A stretch of DNA of 64,000 nucleotides, taken from Liolophura sinensis. Lineage: Eukaryota > Mollusca > Polyplacophora > Chitonida > Chitonidae. The notes under the pieces are model-generated. The model was not told the DNA's origin, ran no database searches, and saw only the letters and a list, made by a program, of their open reading frames with translations. The number at the start of each line of letters is the position of its first letter. The first letter of the stretch is position 1. Below are positions 13,701-28,700 of the stretch, one piece after another. Location of the stretch: the NCBI RefSeq assembly GCF_032854445.1, contig NC_088300.1, positions 3,842,001 to 3,906,000 of the forward strand. Reading direction: 5' to 3'. A program made the position numbers and the translations under genes.

Positions 13701-16700
13701 CTCAAATTTTGTTATAATGTACTTTTATGTAGATGTAATAGTACAATTGTATCAGGTTAGTTGCAGCACATTCAGTCGTGATCAGAAACTTAAAATTTCT
13801 TTTAGAAAGAAATCTAGATAAGAAGATGAAACTGTGCAACTGCAAGCTGTTTCTGATATGCAACATGCCAAATCCTCCTTGTGGAGAATTGATGCAATCA
13901 TTGAGTATGATTCTGTGGCAATACCTGTTTGGGCGGCCTGACAGTTAAAGCTAGTTTCCGTGTATCAGGGATGTTGCTAAAGACTCAACCAGCCTGGCAG
14001 CACACTGTAAGGGCACTTAGACTTGATGGTGATTGTAGGGTAGAAGATCCCCTGGGGGTGTTAAAAAGGGGCAGCTACTGAGGGCCTATGGTAGTAAGAT
14101 TGCCCCATGGTAGTGAGATTACCCAGTACATGTGCAGTCAAGCATACAGGCTAGCCAGGAACAATGGGGATTGATACAAGCTTAACCCAGGCTCTGGATG
14201 TCCTGTTGTCACAGGGGTTGATGTGTGAGTGAAGAGATAAGCTTTTGTTGAAAATTTAGGAGGGAAAATTCATTCCTGATCCCCAGTGATTAGCGGGAAA
14301 ACTGCTGATCTAGCTTTGGTGTATACATCTACATGTATATGCGAAGGTAGTGTCTGATGTGGAGAAAGTTAAAACCCACATCTGATGTTTACTTGCTCCA
14401 TCCTAGTTATTGTGCTGAGGTCCACAGATTTAACTCCCACCAGTCTTGACAGAGGCCTGCAGACGAGTGCGACTTCAGTACAGGGCCACATATTGATTTT
14501 ACTGGAGGCCATTGCTTCTACAACACAGTTGCGCTATGCGGAAACCAAAAAATTGAAGTGCGGCGTCAAGTTAGACGAATCAGCAAGGCCTCCAGGATAT
14601 GTTGTCGTTGTAAACATTTTAGGAGCGGGGAGGTAAACAGAACAGCACTTCCCCTCAAACATGCAAATCATGTACCTGTGCCAAGTGTGGGGTGAAACCC
14701 ACTGCGTAAGCTGTTAGGGTATAGCAATGACCACACTGGGGGTTGCTCTAGAAGCTCTACCTGGGCAATATTTAACCCAGTATTCTAGGGGATTTGGATT
14801 GCATTAACAATAACATTGGTAAGTATTCATATTGGTTCTGTGTTATTTTGAGAGGGTTGGAGGATTACCATTCCTTTAGCCGTGTACATAGAGAAAAGTA
14901 CTAGAGAAGAAAGACAGATGGGAAGTTTTTCCCACTCCTCTGGTTTCTCTCTCATGTAGGAAGTAAGTGGCAGATATTTACATACATATAATTGTAGATT
15001 ACTGTGGTATAATATTCCAGGCAGGCAGCTTATGTGGGAAGGTCTGACAGCAACCTGTGGAAGGTCATGGCTTTTCCTTGGGCTCTGCCCTGTTTCCTCC
15101 CACCATATAAGTAAAATATTTTTGAGTACAGCATAAAACTGCCATCAAACAAATAAATAAATATAGCATGCAGACAAGGTTTGTCATGAGATAAAGACAC
15201 AGATAGTGCATATGCTTATTGAAGGAAGGTGTCTTCTTATTTCCACCTCTGTGAAGGCCTTGTGATCAGACTTTAGAATGAAGGATTGTCATCGCGTGGG
15301 CAGTATATGGCCTACAGAACAAAAATAGACTTGCAAATGGCTTGTTTCCAGTGATTTTCAGTTGGCCAGTGTTTGCTTTGCTTGGATGTTGGTTTCTATT
15401 TGACATATTCCTATAGCTGTTAGTGGCATGGAGGTTAATTTGTCTACATTGAATTATTCACATGGGCTCTTGTGTTTCAGCGCATGTGGCTAGCAAATAT
15501 ATACCCTGCTAACCATGTCTCTTGTACCTGTAATTAAAATTAATTAACATAATAATCCCTAATTTGTACATTGTTATCATGAAAAATGTCTGGACAGTCA
15601 AGTAACCTCAGTGCTCGCGCCCTTGCATGTTTCCCAGTAGAATTGTTAAGGGTAGAACAGAGTTTAATATCAGGAAATGCATTCAAGGGAACATTCATAT
15701 AATCTAAGAGATGTTTCAGTGTACAAACTAACTGTAAATGAGTGCAGTGTAATTCTTCAACGTTCATTGCATGTTATTACAAGCATATTCTGAGAGCAAT
15801 ATTTTGTGTAGACTGATAAAATTATACTTTTTGTGAATCCCTGAAAATGGCCAACCCAACAAATGTAGTATTGTGTAAAAAAACAAATTGAAAAGATACA
15901 TACATCGTAGTGAAAGTTGCCCTTTCATATACAAAAAGGTTGAGGAATTACATTAGTTTTTTCAGCAATATACACTGTAGATACATGGTCTGGATTTTAT
16001 CTTCAATGATACGTGACTTCCTGTTTGAATTGAGTGTGATATACATGTTATCAACCCTTCTCAAAGGCACAATAGTAAGCTAATGTTATGAAGCTGTTCT
16101 CTTACCAGATGTTGCCAGCTTATGACATTGTGTCTTTGACAACTGTGCTCTGTGACTGACAGATTGTGTGTATGAAGCATATGTTGATCAGAACAAGAGC
16201 AGCAACAGGATTATCATCGGTAACCTAAACTGGAAACATCTTGTGTATTAATCCAATCAAAGACTAATATTGATCAATACAGATCTATTAGGAAGGGTTT
16301 ACCTTCACATGCACAGTAAAGCTGACACCACACCAGCCACCATCTGAATCGCATTATTCGGTCTGATTTGTTGAAAACAACCCTGTGTTTGCGTTTCAAT
16401 CTCACAAGCAATTAAATTATTTATAGTAAGTGTAGCATGACCTTATCAAAAATTGGAACTAGTGGGATTAACGTGTGTCCCCAGATTAAACTTATCCAGA
16501 TGGCATCTACAATCAGTCAGATCTTAAGTCACTTAAACATTTGCTTTTTTGTCAGCGTTGGTTCTTTCAAACCTTGAATTGAAGCCTTTATTTACAGTTG
16601 GTAACTGAAAATTGAACAACTTCCTCTTTCCGGAGACCCTCAATATCACCACATAAAAAGCATTTACAACTACAGATTGCTTGTGTAGTTGATTTTTATG

Positions 16701-19700
16701 CCTTGTCTGTTTATAATTCATTTCTTGTGAATTTTTATGGCACCATTGAAGGACATGCATATAATCTTCTTCAGGAAATCACATGGACCAAAGTTTAAGC
16801 AGTGCTTTTCTGGTATCACTCAGTGTATCACACCACTCACTGTATCACACCACTCATTGTATCACACCACTCACTGTATCAAAACACTCACTGTATCACA
16901 CCACTCATTGTATCACACCACTCATTGTATCACACTACTCAAGCGTACATTGTATATAATCAATCTTTGTGTTCCGAGTGACAAGCCTTTTATTTTCAGT
17001 GTGAATCTTTCACCTAGAGCTAAATCTGAATTATAAGCAGATTAGGTACCTTTGATGAAAAGACCTGAATGTTTCAACAGACAAAGATCAAAGGCTTATT
17101 TCCCGGCTAGGTATTGAGGTTTGGTGCGAAAGGGTTCAGTTGTAATGGGAAAGATAGTGATTCATCCAAATCTTAGATCTTCTGAAGTGCTCAAGGCAAG
17201 ATGGAAAGCTTGGGGACTGAGTGTATTACCCTGCATACGATCGCTTGTGTGTGGCGACATGTGACGTGTTGGGTACATACTGTTTCTACAGCCGTTCGTG
17301 ATTGATAGCATGGACTGACTTTCACATGACAATTAGCTTACTTTCACATACTGATATAAGTAGGGTCTTATCATTCAAATGCATACACTTCTTGAAAAGT
17401 TCCATTTTAACCCATAACCCTGTCCTAAAGTTTCTCTTGTCCAGTTTAAGCTAGTCAGTTTATATAAATGTTCTGACAAATGTTGTGGAAGAGTGTCACT
17501 TTCATGTTAACATGAATTACCAGAAATTTAGCAAATTAAGTTTTGCCACAAGTCTTGAATGTAAAACTTTGTGTAAATGTTTTGTGACACATGAATTCTG
17601 ATTCACTCATTCATACGGTTACATCTGATATTAGCTTGAATCAGGAGTGACTGAAATGTTCACATATAGCAAGAAAACAAAAAATTCCCTGTGTCACTTA
17701 CATATCAAGCTCTGAATTTTGGAATGGCAGGCTGGCATAACAAATCTTGTTTTCAGATGTTTTAAGTATTATAATATAACTATGTTTACCAATTTAACCT
17801 GCACCTTTTGTGTTGACTCAATTGATCAGTTGATCTTGCTGCACAGAACTTTCAGATTGTCAGATTGTTCAGGTTTTGATTAATAAATTTGAGTATTATT
17901 TGTTGAAGACCATCTCATTCTGAATTTTGGTCAGATCCCAGTCTGTGCAGCACGTTATACACAGATGCACATGGAACATGTTTCAGGTAGCGGTTGGTAT
18001 GCAACTGTTACGTCAATAAAGCTTAGTGCTACAATGGATGTGTAGCAGCCGTGCAATAGCCAGAGCTGCGTTCGGATTAATTCTAGACTAATCCATACCT
18101 GGTTAGAAAAGCTGTTACCAGATTCTATTTTCATGTTGCAATACATGCTATAGATTTTCTAATATCACACTTTTTTCAGCTAACTGTTTTGAATCATAAC
18201 ACATGCAGCTTGTGACCGGCTATGTGCTAGGATTGCAGTTCATTTTCTCCAGTCTGATAGTAAAATGTGCATGATGTATAGTTCTTAAAGCCTTGTTATT
18301 TTGCATAAGCAATGTGCTTGAATTCACATTATGTGCATTTACACTATTTAGCACTATTATCCAAATTGTTTATGATATTTTCATGGATCTATACTTGATT
18401 GAATTACTTAATCACATCTTAGCCTTTTCCATTTTTTGTTTCAGCTCATTTAGTACCTTTTCTATTTGCCTCATGTGAAGTGTCTGTGTATCAGGTCTTT
18501 ATAGATTATTCTACATATAAACATGGTCATTTGATAAACACTAGGCTAGTTTTATGCTAAATCAATCCAGGACAAAACATTTGTGTGGCATGACCTTGGG
18601 AGGCTTTCAGCTACATTTTGTGGAAAGCAGGTTTTGATGTATAGTATTATATGTAGTGGACACAGCTGTAGGTCACACAGTACCTGAGACTTGGCTGGTC
18701 TATGTAGTTTTCAACAGTTCTGACCACTGTATGTGACCCATCCTCCATACTATCATTGTTTCTTAAATGCTCCATGGGGTCAGTGAAAAACCAGCCTTTG
18801 AAATGGATGAAAGTTCACATCAGAAGCATTTATATCGAAACAAAAGTGTAATGGATACTATTTGTTTGCCTTTAATAAAGAGACCTATTCACAAATTGTT
18901 TCAGCTTCTCCAGCGTGAGCGGCTCTCTGACAGCATAAAATCGTTTGATATTGAGCTATTGTGAATGTCCAGTTCGTTGTTGGAAATATAATTTCTGATT
19001 TTCAGGAACGAATGACTTCTCAGTCTGAACAAAAATACCAGCCTCTTGGCAAGACGTGTTTGCTTTGGCTTAAGGAGATTTTAATCCATGTTTTTAAAAT
19101 TAGTAAAGCTCAGGCTATTAAACTTCTGTGAACAAGTTCGGAGCTGGATCGAAGTTCACACGTGTCCTGCCCTATGGCGAGGTCAGGCTAAAGCCTCTGA
19201 TTGCAAACAGTGTATATGTACATACCTCGTCTCTAAACCTGCACAGTCTTGACACAGCTATTGTTCAGGGCAGGAGGAAAGTCCAGCGCTTCGGCTGAAA
19301 GCAAATCTTTTACAATGTTTCTTTTACTAGGTCCATCTGACAACTGATGTTCTTTGTTCACTTAACAAGAAAATTTATCCCCCCTTGGAGCAAATCTCAG
19401 ATGGAATCCTGTAGGTTTATGAAGAGCTTAAGATCATGTTTGACACTTGTTGCTGACATGCGCAGCACAATACCTGGCTAAACATTGCACACATTGTTGA
19501 CACTTCACCGTCACCCTGTGACGCCGTCCTGTCACATCCCACACTGGACCAATGCCAGATTCCACAAGCTCTGTCCTGGTTTTGGTTACATCTGATTAAC
19601 AGCCATCGCTGGTTAAGATTTAGTCAGTAGTCAACATCCACAAAGTATGGATCATAATCTTACTGTATGTTACACATCATGGTTTAGTGTGACTATCCCT

Positions 19701-22700
19701 TAATGGGCGTAAGCTCTTCTTCATCTGTTTGGATGTCTTCGTAAAGACATGATCAGTAACTTTGGTTTGTTTTTCTTCAGGTTCTTCAGAGAGAAATTGA
19801 GTCTCAGTCGAAAGTGATATCAGCCGTTCTGAAACTCAGTGAACGTTTGCAGAGTGATGATCATGTGGAGTTAGACGGTGAATTGCGCAGTTTGAGGGAG
19901 CGCCATCAGAGGACTGCAGTGAAGTTAGAGCGACGCTGGCACAACGTCTGGTTGAGCTCTCTGGAGTGGCAGTGCAGATTGGAGGAAGCTCTTGCACAAA
20001 TCAAGGTAAGTTTTCAAGGTTAAATTTCAGCATTAAAGTCGAATGCTTGGTTTGATAAATCACAGTTAAGGAGAATATTGTTTCAAATACTACCATGTAA
20101 TGATGGATAACATGCCCAGGAAACCTTAAAGTATTCTTAGTAATAGTTTTATGTAACCTTTCCAATGATGTTTTTTGCGTTGTTTTGTTTTGTGTCCTGA
20201 TGAAGAAAAAGGAAGAAATCAACTTTAATAGAATAAGTTAGTAGGGCTCTCTTGGAAGGTCAGTCAAGTTATGCTTGATGGATACATTTTTAATGGAGGC
20301 CCGAAGAACTCCTATTATTTGCCTGCATGTACTTAGAAGGTAATATTCATCTGTACAGCTGGCGGCAAGGTTGAGCTGTTCAGCTCTTGAAGCCTAACTG
20401 CATGTACTTAGAAGGTAATATTCATCTGTACAGCTGGCGGCAAGGTTGAGCTGTTCAGCTCTCAAAGCCTAACTGCATGTACTTAGAAGGTAATATTCAT
20501 CTGTACAGCTGGCGGCAAGGTTGAGCTGTTCAGCTCTCGAAGCCTAACTGCATGTACTGAGAAGGTAATATTCATCTGTACAGCTGGCGGCAAGGTTGAG
20601 CTGTTCAGCTCTCGAAGCCTAACTGCATGTACTTAGAAGGTAATATTCATCTGTACAGCTGGCGGCAAGGTTGAGCTGTTCAGCTCTTGAAGCCTAACTG
20701 CATGTACTTAGAAGGTAATATTCATCTGTACAGCTGACGGCAAGGTTGAGCTGTTCAGCTCTCGAAGCCTAACTGCATGTACTTAGAAGGTAATATTCAT
20801 CTGTACAGCTGGCGGCAAGGTTGAGCTGTTCAGCTCTCGAAGCCTAACTGCATGTACTGAGAAGGTAATATTCATCTGTACAGCTGGCGGCAAGGTTGAG
20901 CTGTTCAGCTCTCGAAGCCTAACTGCATGTACTTAGAAGGTAATATTCATCTGTACAGCTGGCGGCAAGGTTGAGCTGTTCAGCTCTCGAAGCCTAACTG
21001 CATGTACTTAGAAGGTAATATTCATCTGTACAGCTGGCGGCAAGGTTGAGCTGTTCAGCTCTCGAAGCCTAACTGCATGTACTTAGAAGGTAATATTCAT
21101 CTATACAGCTGATGGGCAAGGTTGAGCTGTTCAGCTCTCAAAGCCTAACTGCACGTACTTAGAAGGTAATATTCATCTATACAGCTGACGGGCAAGGTTG
21201 AGCTGTTCAGCTCTCGAAGCCTAACTACATGTACTTAGACGGTAATGTTTATCTGTGCAGCTGACGGCAAGGTTGAGCTGTTCAGCTCTCGAAGCCTGAC
21301 TGCATGTACTTAGAAGGTAATGTTCATCTGTACAGCTGACAGCAAGGTTGAGCTGTTCAGCTCTTGAAGCCTATCTGCATGTATTTAGAAGGTAATATTC
21401 ATCTATACAGCTGATGGGCAAGGTTGAGCTGTTCAGCTCTTGAAGCCTATCTGCATGTACTTAGAAGGTAATGTTCATCTGTACAGCTGACGGCAAGGTT
21501 GAGCTGTTCAGCTCTCGAAGCCTAACTGCATGTACTTAGACGGTAATATTCATCTGTACAGCTGACGGCAAGGTTGAGCTGTTCAGCTCTCGAAGCCTAA
21601 CTGCATGTACTTAGAAGGTAATATTCATCTGTACCGCTGACGGCAAGGTTGAGCTGTTCAGCTCTCGAAGCCTAACTGCATGTACTTAGACGGTAATATT
21701 CATCTGTACAGCTGACGGCAAGGTTGAGCTGTTCAGCTCTCGAAGCCTAACTGCATGTACTTAGAAGGTAATATTCATCTGTACAGCTGACGGCAAGGTT
21801 GAGCTGTTCAGCTCTCGAAGCCTAACTGCATGTACTTAGAAGGTAATATTCATCTGTACAGCTGACGGCAAGGTTGAGCTGTTCAGCTCTCGAAGCCTAA
21901 CTGCATGTACTGAGAAGGTAATATTCATCTGTACAGCTGACGGCAAGGTTGAGCTGTTCAGCTCTCGAAGCCTATCTGCATGTACTTAGACGGTAATGTT
22001 TATCTGTACAGCTGACGGCAAGGTTGAGCTGTTCAGCTCTCGAAGCCTATCTGCATGTACTTAGACGGTAATGTTTATCTGTACAGCTGACGGCAAGGTT
22101 GAGCTGTTCAGCTCTCGAAGCCTATCTGCATGTACTTAGACGGTAATGTTTATCTGTACAGCTGACGGCAAGGTTGAGCTGTTCAGCTCTCGAAGCCTAT
22201 CTGCATGTACTTAGACGGTAATGTTTATCTGTACAGCTGACGGCAAGGTTGAGCTGTTCAGCTCTCGAAGCCTATCTGCATGTACTTAGACGGTAATGTT
22301 TATCTGTACAGCTGACGGCAAGGTTGAGCTGTTCAGCTCTCGAAGCCTATCTGCATGTACTTAGACGGTAATGTTTATCTGTACAGCTGACGGCAAGGTT
22401 GAGCTGTTCAGCTCTCGAAGCCTATCTGCATGTACTTAGACGGTAATGTTTATCTGTACAGCTGACGGCAAGGTTGAGCTGTTCAGCTCTCGAAGCCTAA
22501 CTGCATGTACTTAGACGGTAATATTCATCTGTACAGCTGACGGCAAGGTTGAGCTGTTCAGCTCTCGAAGCCTAACTGCATGTACTTAGACGGTAATATT
22601 CATCTGTACAGCTGACGGCAAGGTTGAGCTGTTCAGCTCTCGAAGCCTAACTGCATGTACTTAGACGGTAATATTCATCTGTACAGCTGACGGCAAGGTT

Positions 22701-25700
22701 GAGCTGTTCAGCTCTAGAAGCCTGACTGCATGTACTTAGACGGTAATATTCATCTGTACAGCTGACGGCAAGGTTGAGCTGTTCAGCTCTCGAAGCCTAA
22801 CTGCATGTACTTAGACGGTAATATTCATCTGTACAGCTGACAGCAAGGTTGAGCTGTTCAGCTCTCGAAGCCTAACTGCATGTACTTAGACGGTAATATT
22901 CATCTGTACAGCTGACGGCAAGGTTGAGCTGTTCAGCTCTTGAAGCCTAACTGCATGTACTTAGACGGTAATATTCATCTGTACAGCTGACAGCAAGGTT
23001 GAGCTGTTCAGCTCTTGAAGCCTAACTGCATGTACTTAGACGGTAATATTCATCTGTACAGCTGACGGCAAGGTTGAGCTGTTCAGCTCTCGAAGCCTAA
23101 CTGCATGTACTTAGAAGGTAATATTCATCTGTACAGCTGACGGCAAGGTTGAGCTGTTCAGCTCTCGAAGCCTAACTGCATGTACTTAGACGGTAATGTT
23201 TATCTGTACAGCTGACGGCAAGGTTGAGCTGTTCAGCTCTTGAAGCCTAACTGCATGTACTTAGACGGTAATATTCATCTGTACAGCTGACGGCAAGGTT
23301 GAGCTGTTCAGCTGTCGAAGCCTAACTTGTAATTCATGCACAATAATACAGGTAAAAAATATGGAGCAGAGTATCCAGTGATTTTTCTCATATTGCCTAA
23401 GAATATGCTGCACTGGAGACGCTATCTGCAATGGTTGACTTGATCTAGAGATCATTCGTCTGTGAGATTACCCAGAATGTGTTTACTGACAGAGTATCAT
23501 GGAGACTTCATTGAAATGTGCAGGGTGGGTTCAGATGTTTGAACATACATTGTTTCTGGCTCACACTTTGGAAAATTTGTATAGCTTTGAACAAATTTGA
23601 TAAACTTTCACCCTCCCCTGATGGCAGGGCAATAGTGATAAATCTGTACCTCATATTTGAAATTTACTGAAGAAAGCCATAAAAGAAATGTGTGCACCTT
23701 GTTTACCATAAAGAATTTTCGTATACATCTTTTACACTTATCTGTTGTTTGGTCCACTCACATTTGTAATATCCATATGGTAATCTATTTTTATTAAAGT
23801 GTATATTAATTTAAGCTGAGAGTAAGGTAGATTTGCATACAAATGACTCAGTAGCTGTGAGGGACATGCTTCGTTACACAGGGCTGAATATACATTGGGT
23901 TTTATTAGTGTAATATATAGCAATGTGTAAACTTCTGTATGTAGCCTTGAAGCCTTGCTTCACCTCCAAATTAGCATGTCAAGTATTTTTAACCTTGACA
24001 TTTGATGCACAAAACCAGCTGTCACTGCTGTTAAGTTTAGTTTGGAGAAGCTGTTAAGGCTCCAGTTAACTTTTTTGTTTGCCTGTTGCGTTTATACTCA
24101 TCACTTAGAACAGGGTTCGCACGGGTCTTTGAAAACCTTGAAAGTACTTGAATTTTATTTTGGTTATTCAAGGACTGCAAAGTGCTTGAATTTGACCATT
24201 TTTATGTGGAGGTCCTTGGAAGTACTTAATTGTGTTTGTGTCACGTGAAGAAAGTTATTTGGTGGTAAAAATCTGTGAATCAACTGGCAACGAGCATGCA
24301 TCTAAAGCGGCCGCCAGTGGTATGTGCGCGGTCATAGTTTTGCGCCACTACAGACTTCCTTTTCTCCACAAGAGGGTGCTAAGATCGCCATTTTTTGGTT
24401 TGGTGTTAAGAACTTACGTTGTAGTCATTGAGAGTGATTTGGTGTGTGAAAAAAAGCATTAGAGATGCCAGACAACTGTCGTTTTAGCGATGAATGACTG
24501 CAGGTCCCAGATTTCAAGGACTGGCTTGTGCGCGACACCAGTGGTGTCAGTTGGGCATAGTGCCAATTATGTCTCCGATGTATAGATGTCTCCAGTATGA
24601 GCAAGTCCGGCCTAGACTACTCAGGACTGGCAGTGGTGATGTTTAAAACACGTGCATTGTGCGGAAATATTTTAAGCTGCGCTTTTTATTCTGACGGACT
24701 GGAAAATTGATAAGAATCAATGATGGGTTGTGTGATTACCAGTGATGTCTGCACCGACTGATGGTTATGGCACCAAGGCTGCGTACCGGTCCAATGCCAC
24801 GCCATGGCTGTACCACGCTTACGAAATGTAAAGTTAAAAAAAAAGGATTCAAACTGTGCCTGTTGTTGCATTTTGTACGCAAAAGCAGAGATCGTGACTG
24901 TAGTTTGAGATACTTGAATTTGTATTTTAAGGAGATTATTTTTAGCTCATACACCCCAGGGATGTCCAAAAACTGTGAAAGCGGTATTGAGGTAAATGTT
25001 AGGTGAGGTATCTCAGAGTATTTGATGTATTGAACTCTGGGTTTGCCTGTGTGTATAGTACAATAACACAAGGGGCTGTCCCACTGTTGAGGTCTTACAG
25101 TGTAAATATAGTCAGTTGTAAAATTCATCACGTCTCCTTTGCGCATGTTAAGTCCTTTAAGTATTGAGTTGAAGTTTTTAATTCATGTATCTTCAACAAA
25201 TATTCTTCAGTATAGCCTGAGTGTTGTATTAAGTGGTGGTTAGCGCGCCAGCATGGCGCAATGACCCAGGAGCTTCCCACCAATGCTGTCGCTGTGAGTT
25301 GTACGGCTCATGCCGGCTTCCTCTCTGGCTGTACATGGGAAGGTCTGCCAGCAACCTGTGGATGGGCATGGGTTTCTCCAACTCTGCTCCCTCCCACCAT
25401 AATAGTGGCCGCCAGTATAAGTGAAATATTCTTTAGTACAACGTAAACACCAGTAAAATAAAAGAATAAATCTGTTAAGAGTTGGTTATTACTCAGATGT
25501 CTTATGTCATTCTTGCATTCTTGTGTCAAAATAGTTTTCAGAGAATCTTTATTTTAGAACAGCACCAAGTGCAGAGTTATTTGCACTGCTCTAAAACGTA
25601 TTAGCTTTAACCAACAGACCGTTGTTTCAAAATAGCTTTAGCTGATTAAATGATCTGATGGCATTTGTGTGATTTTGTTCTTTGTGAGTTCACTAACAAA

Positions 25701-28700
25701 TGCTGTTTAATTGGTAAAGCACAATGTTAAACCCTGTTATTTTGCTGCCATATAGACATTGCAGTGTCAATATTGACCTGTGGTCACTCGTCTCACTGCT
25801 TCACAGCTGATCGTGTTCAACAAACACTCACATTCATGACCAACGGCCTAGTTTGAATTTGAACAAGATCCACTTGCTCCTAAGGTCCCCTAATTTATCT
25901 AAATATCCATGTGGGAGATAAAAAAGCAAGGTGTCCTTTGTACAGGTGTGACAACAACAACATGTGATCCGTGTGAGGAAGGGTCTGAAACACCTGGCAT
26001 GTACTCTGAAGGCGGTTGAGCAAAAAATGCTTTGAGGTCGATAAATTTAAACGATTGCGATGATGGGTTCTGTGGTACAGAGTTGTATATTGAACAGAGT
26101 TCCTCCCCAAACATATCTAGATGTGGAAATGACTGTGGGAAACACAATCCCATGATTAGGATGTGCTCATCTGATTTTATCCTAATCACTCTGAAGTAAA
26201 TAATGGCATTTGATGCTTAGAATGGAGTACAAAGTAGCTGTAAAGTCTGAGTGGTACTGACAACAGTTATACTCATCATTCACAGTAAATACGTTGACCA
26301 GTCAGTCCAGAGGGAACTAATTTGAATTGCATTAGTCTATGTGATACTGTTTCAGTCTGTTATGTTTTACCAGGCACCTGAAAACACTAGCAATGAGAAT
26401 TTGAAAGGTGAAATAGCTTCTGGAGGTGACAAACATTGCATGTGAAGAAGTGTTACACAACAGCTGAATGCCAGATGCATACCTTTTGGGTGACTTCTAT
26501 TATCTGTGTAAATTACACTCAGTCATGGGATGTTGGTGATGACTCCGCAATGTCTTTCTGAAGAGAAGGAGACTTGTGCATACAATGAGGTGTACAATGG
26601 ACACATTAAGCTATCTGGCTTTGGTACCTAGGATCTTAACTTAAAGATTTTGTGGGTACATTTTAATGCAGTCTTGTATATTATTTATTAGGTTGACGTT
26701 CTCAGTAGAACTGTAAACTTGGACGATCAGTAATCATTTTCACCCCAGGTTTGATGTTTACATAACGATGACTCACAAGACGTCTGGCACCCACATAACC
26801 ACACCCTTGAGGACCCACATTGCCCTTATCTGCCCGAGGCGTTTCCTGTCAACACTGTGACCCTTCACCCTGCCTGCGTACCCCAGCCACACCTGACAGG
26901 CCATATCAACCTGACCTGAAGGGGTGGTGGAGCAACAAACTGGATGGTGGTGTTTATCTCAGGTCTAGGTGTTACCTGTTGTCCTCTTCGGCTGGATTAA
27001 CCTTATTTTGCCCCTTTAATCCCTACTGAGTGATCTGTTGAATGAACAAATCCCTTCTTCATGCTCTACCTGATAGCATTTTTGAGAAGTCGATCATGTT
27101 GAAGTGTTATAGTGAGGATATATTCCACGGCTGATTGCTTGTTTCAGTTGGCAATCTGTGTATCTAATGTAATCAATGTGCAGGGTAGCTGATCCATGAA
27201 CATACAGGTATACAGGTGTCCAGGAGAATTTCCAGCTGCAGTTTGTTAGGTATCACGAGAATAAATACATCCTCAGCAGTTATCCACTCCTCGTTATCAG
27301 GCTTGCTATTCTAAGCCAAACTATCGTGGGAAGTTGGTAACAGCTATGAACACAGAATTAAAAGGAAGGTAAATAGAGAGTTCAGTTAAGTTGAGGATTA
27401 TTATGACAAATCCAGAGTTGCGAGTAACTGTACGTTCTTCATAAGTCAATTGGTTACACTTGTGTTAGCACAAGTTGTTCTGCCATTTCCTTGCCATCAT
27501 TGAGTATCACCGAGGTTATTATGAATTGGTTCGTCTGGCCATAAGACAATGCGCTGACCTGGGGATTGCCCAGAAGGGTTAGTATATAGATTCAATTGTT
27601 AGAGGTCAGGCTCTAGAACATTCAAATTCAAAGCATTATGCTGGACTTTCAGTGGGACTTGTGGACTGAGTTCATCAACACTGCGCTCGTCAAAGAGGTA
27701 ATGTGACAAAAAGAAAGAAATGAAAATCTATGAGATACGGAAAGAACAATATTTGCTGAAAGTAAGGGACACGAGTAACCAGGCACAGTTTATTTATGTT
27801 TCATTCGGCGGGTCACCGTTTGTTTTCCGTGTCTTAGAACAGGTAGTACGGAGCTCTGAAAATGTTGTCAGTGTCAGTTTTTCTCTTGTGTATTTCTGGT
27901 GCATTAATCCAAAACCTGGCACCTCAGTTATCAACCTTCTTCACCATGATATGGCTGTTATACTCATGATGTAAAGTACACTGATTTCACCTTCTCTGTC
28001 TTCAATGTGTCACCAGTGTCTGTGCTCCAGATTTCACTTTTTGTAGTCACAAGTGCCTGTGCTCCAGATTTCACCTTTTGTAGTCACAAGTGTTTGTGCT
28101 CCAGATTTCACCTTTTGTAGTCACCAGTTTCTGTGCTGCAGTTTTCACCTTCTACGGTATTTACCACTCAGTCCAGTGTATAGGTTTTGCAGTTGAGAGA
28201 GAAGTAGATTTTATCATGTATAAATTATTCATGAAATTTATATAACGAGAATTTCATGTCCAGAAAAGTAATTAATATTCGGAATTGACAGCTATTGCCC
28301 TGCAGCCTTATGACATCAGTGGAAAGGTGGGGGCCGAATTTACTTCTAACCAGTCTCTATTGGTTGAGCTTTACTGATCTAGCATTTATTTATTTAGACA
28401 CAATATTTGGTCTCATTGTCAGATTTTTGAATACAAAGAACACACTAGTTAATCAGTCAAGCAATCAACCAGTGTTTTGGGCCTTTGCTATGTGCTGTTT
28501 TGATTGTTAGCAATTATTCAGTCATACAGGCATATTTGAGGACCAGAGAAAGCATATGGTTGGTTCTAATGGAAGGGTGTTAAGAGCCAGGTTAAATGTC
28601 CTGATAGACATTAAGCTGCTCCAAGAGAATTAAAGGCTTCCACCTCAGGATTTACTATAGGCAAGTCACAGTATATTTGCGAGTAATTTTGTATAAATTT

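Larger units (their letters stand above)
8069..19780 (+). other. Nesprin intron, 11.7 kb
   Basis: No exon is needed by phase between the flanking exons, and none was seen. It contains a dispersed repeat pair (8158-8345 and 15805-15990), a truncated SINE (about 15021-15162) and a 17-bp tandem array (16814-16940). Elsewhere only short, non-conserved open frames. Confidence 0.75.

Noticed and set aside
20321-23332. CRISPR-like array
   Set aside because: Direct repeats without unique spacers, 75-bp units end to end, in an animal intron.
25226-25300. Possible tRNA genes at SINE heads
   Set aside because: A and B box-like words are present but no acceptor stem or anticodon arm folds convincingly; they are SINE promoters.
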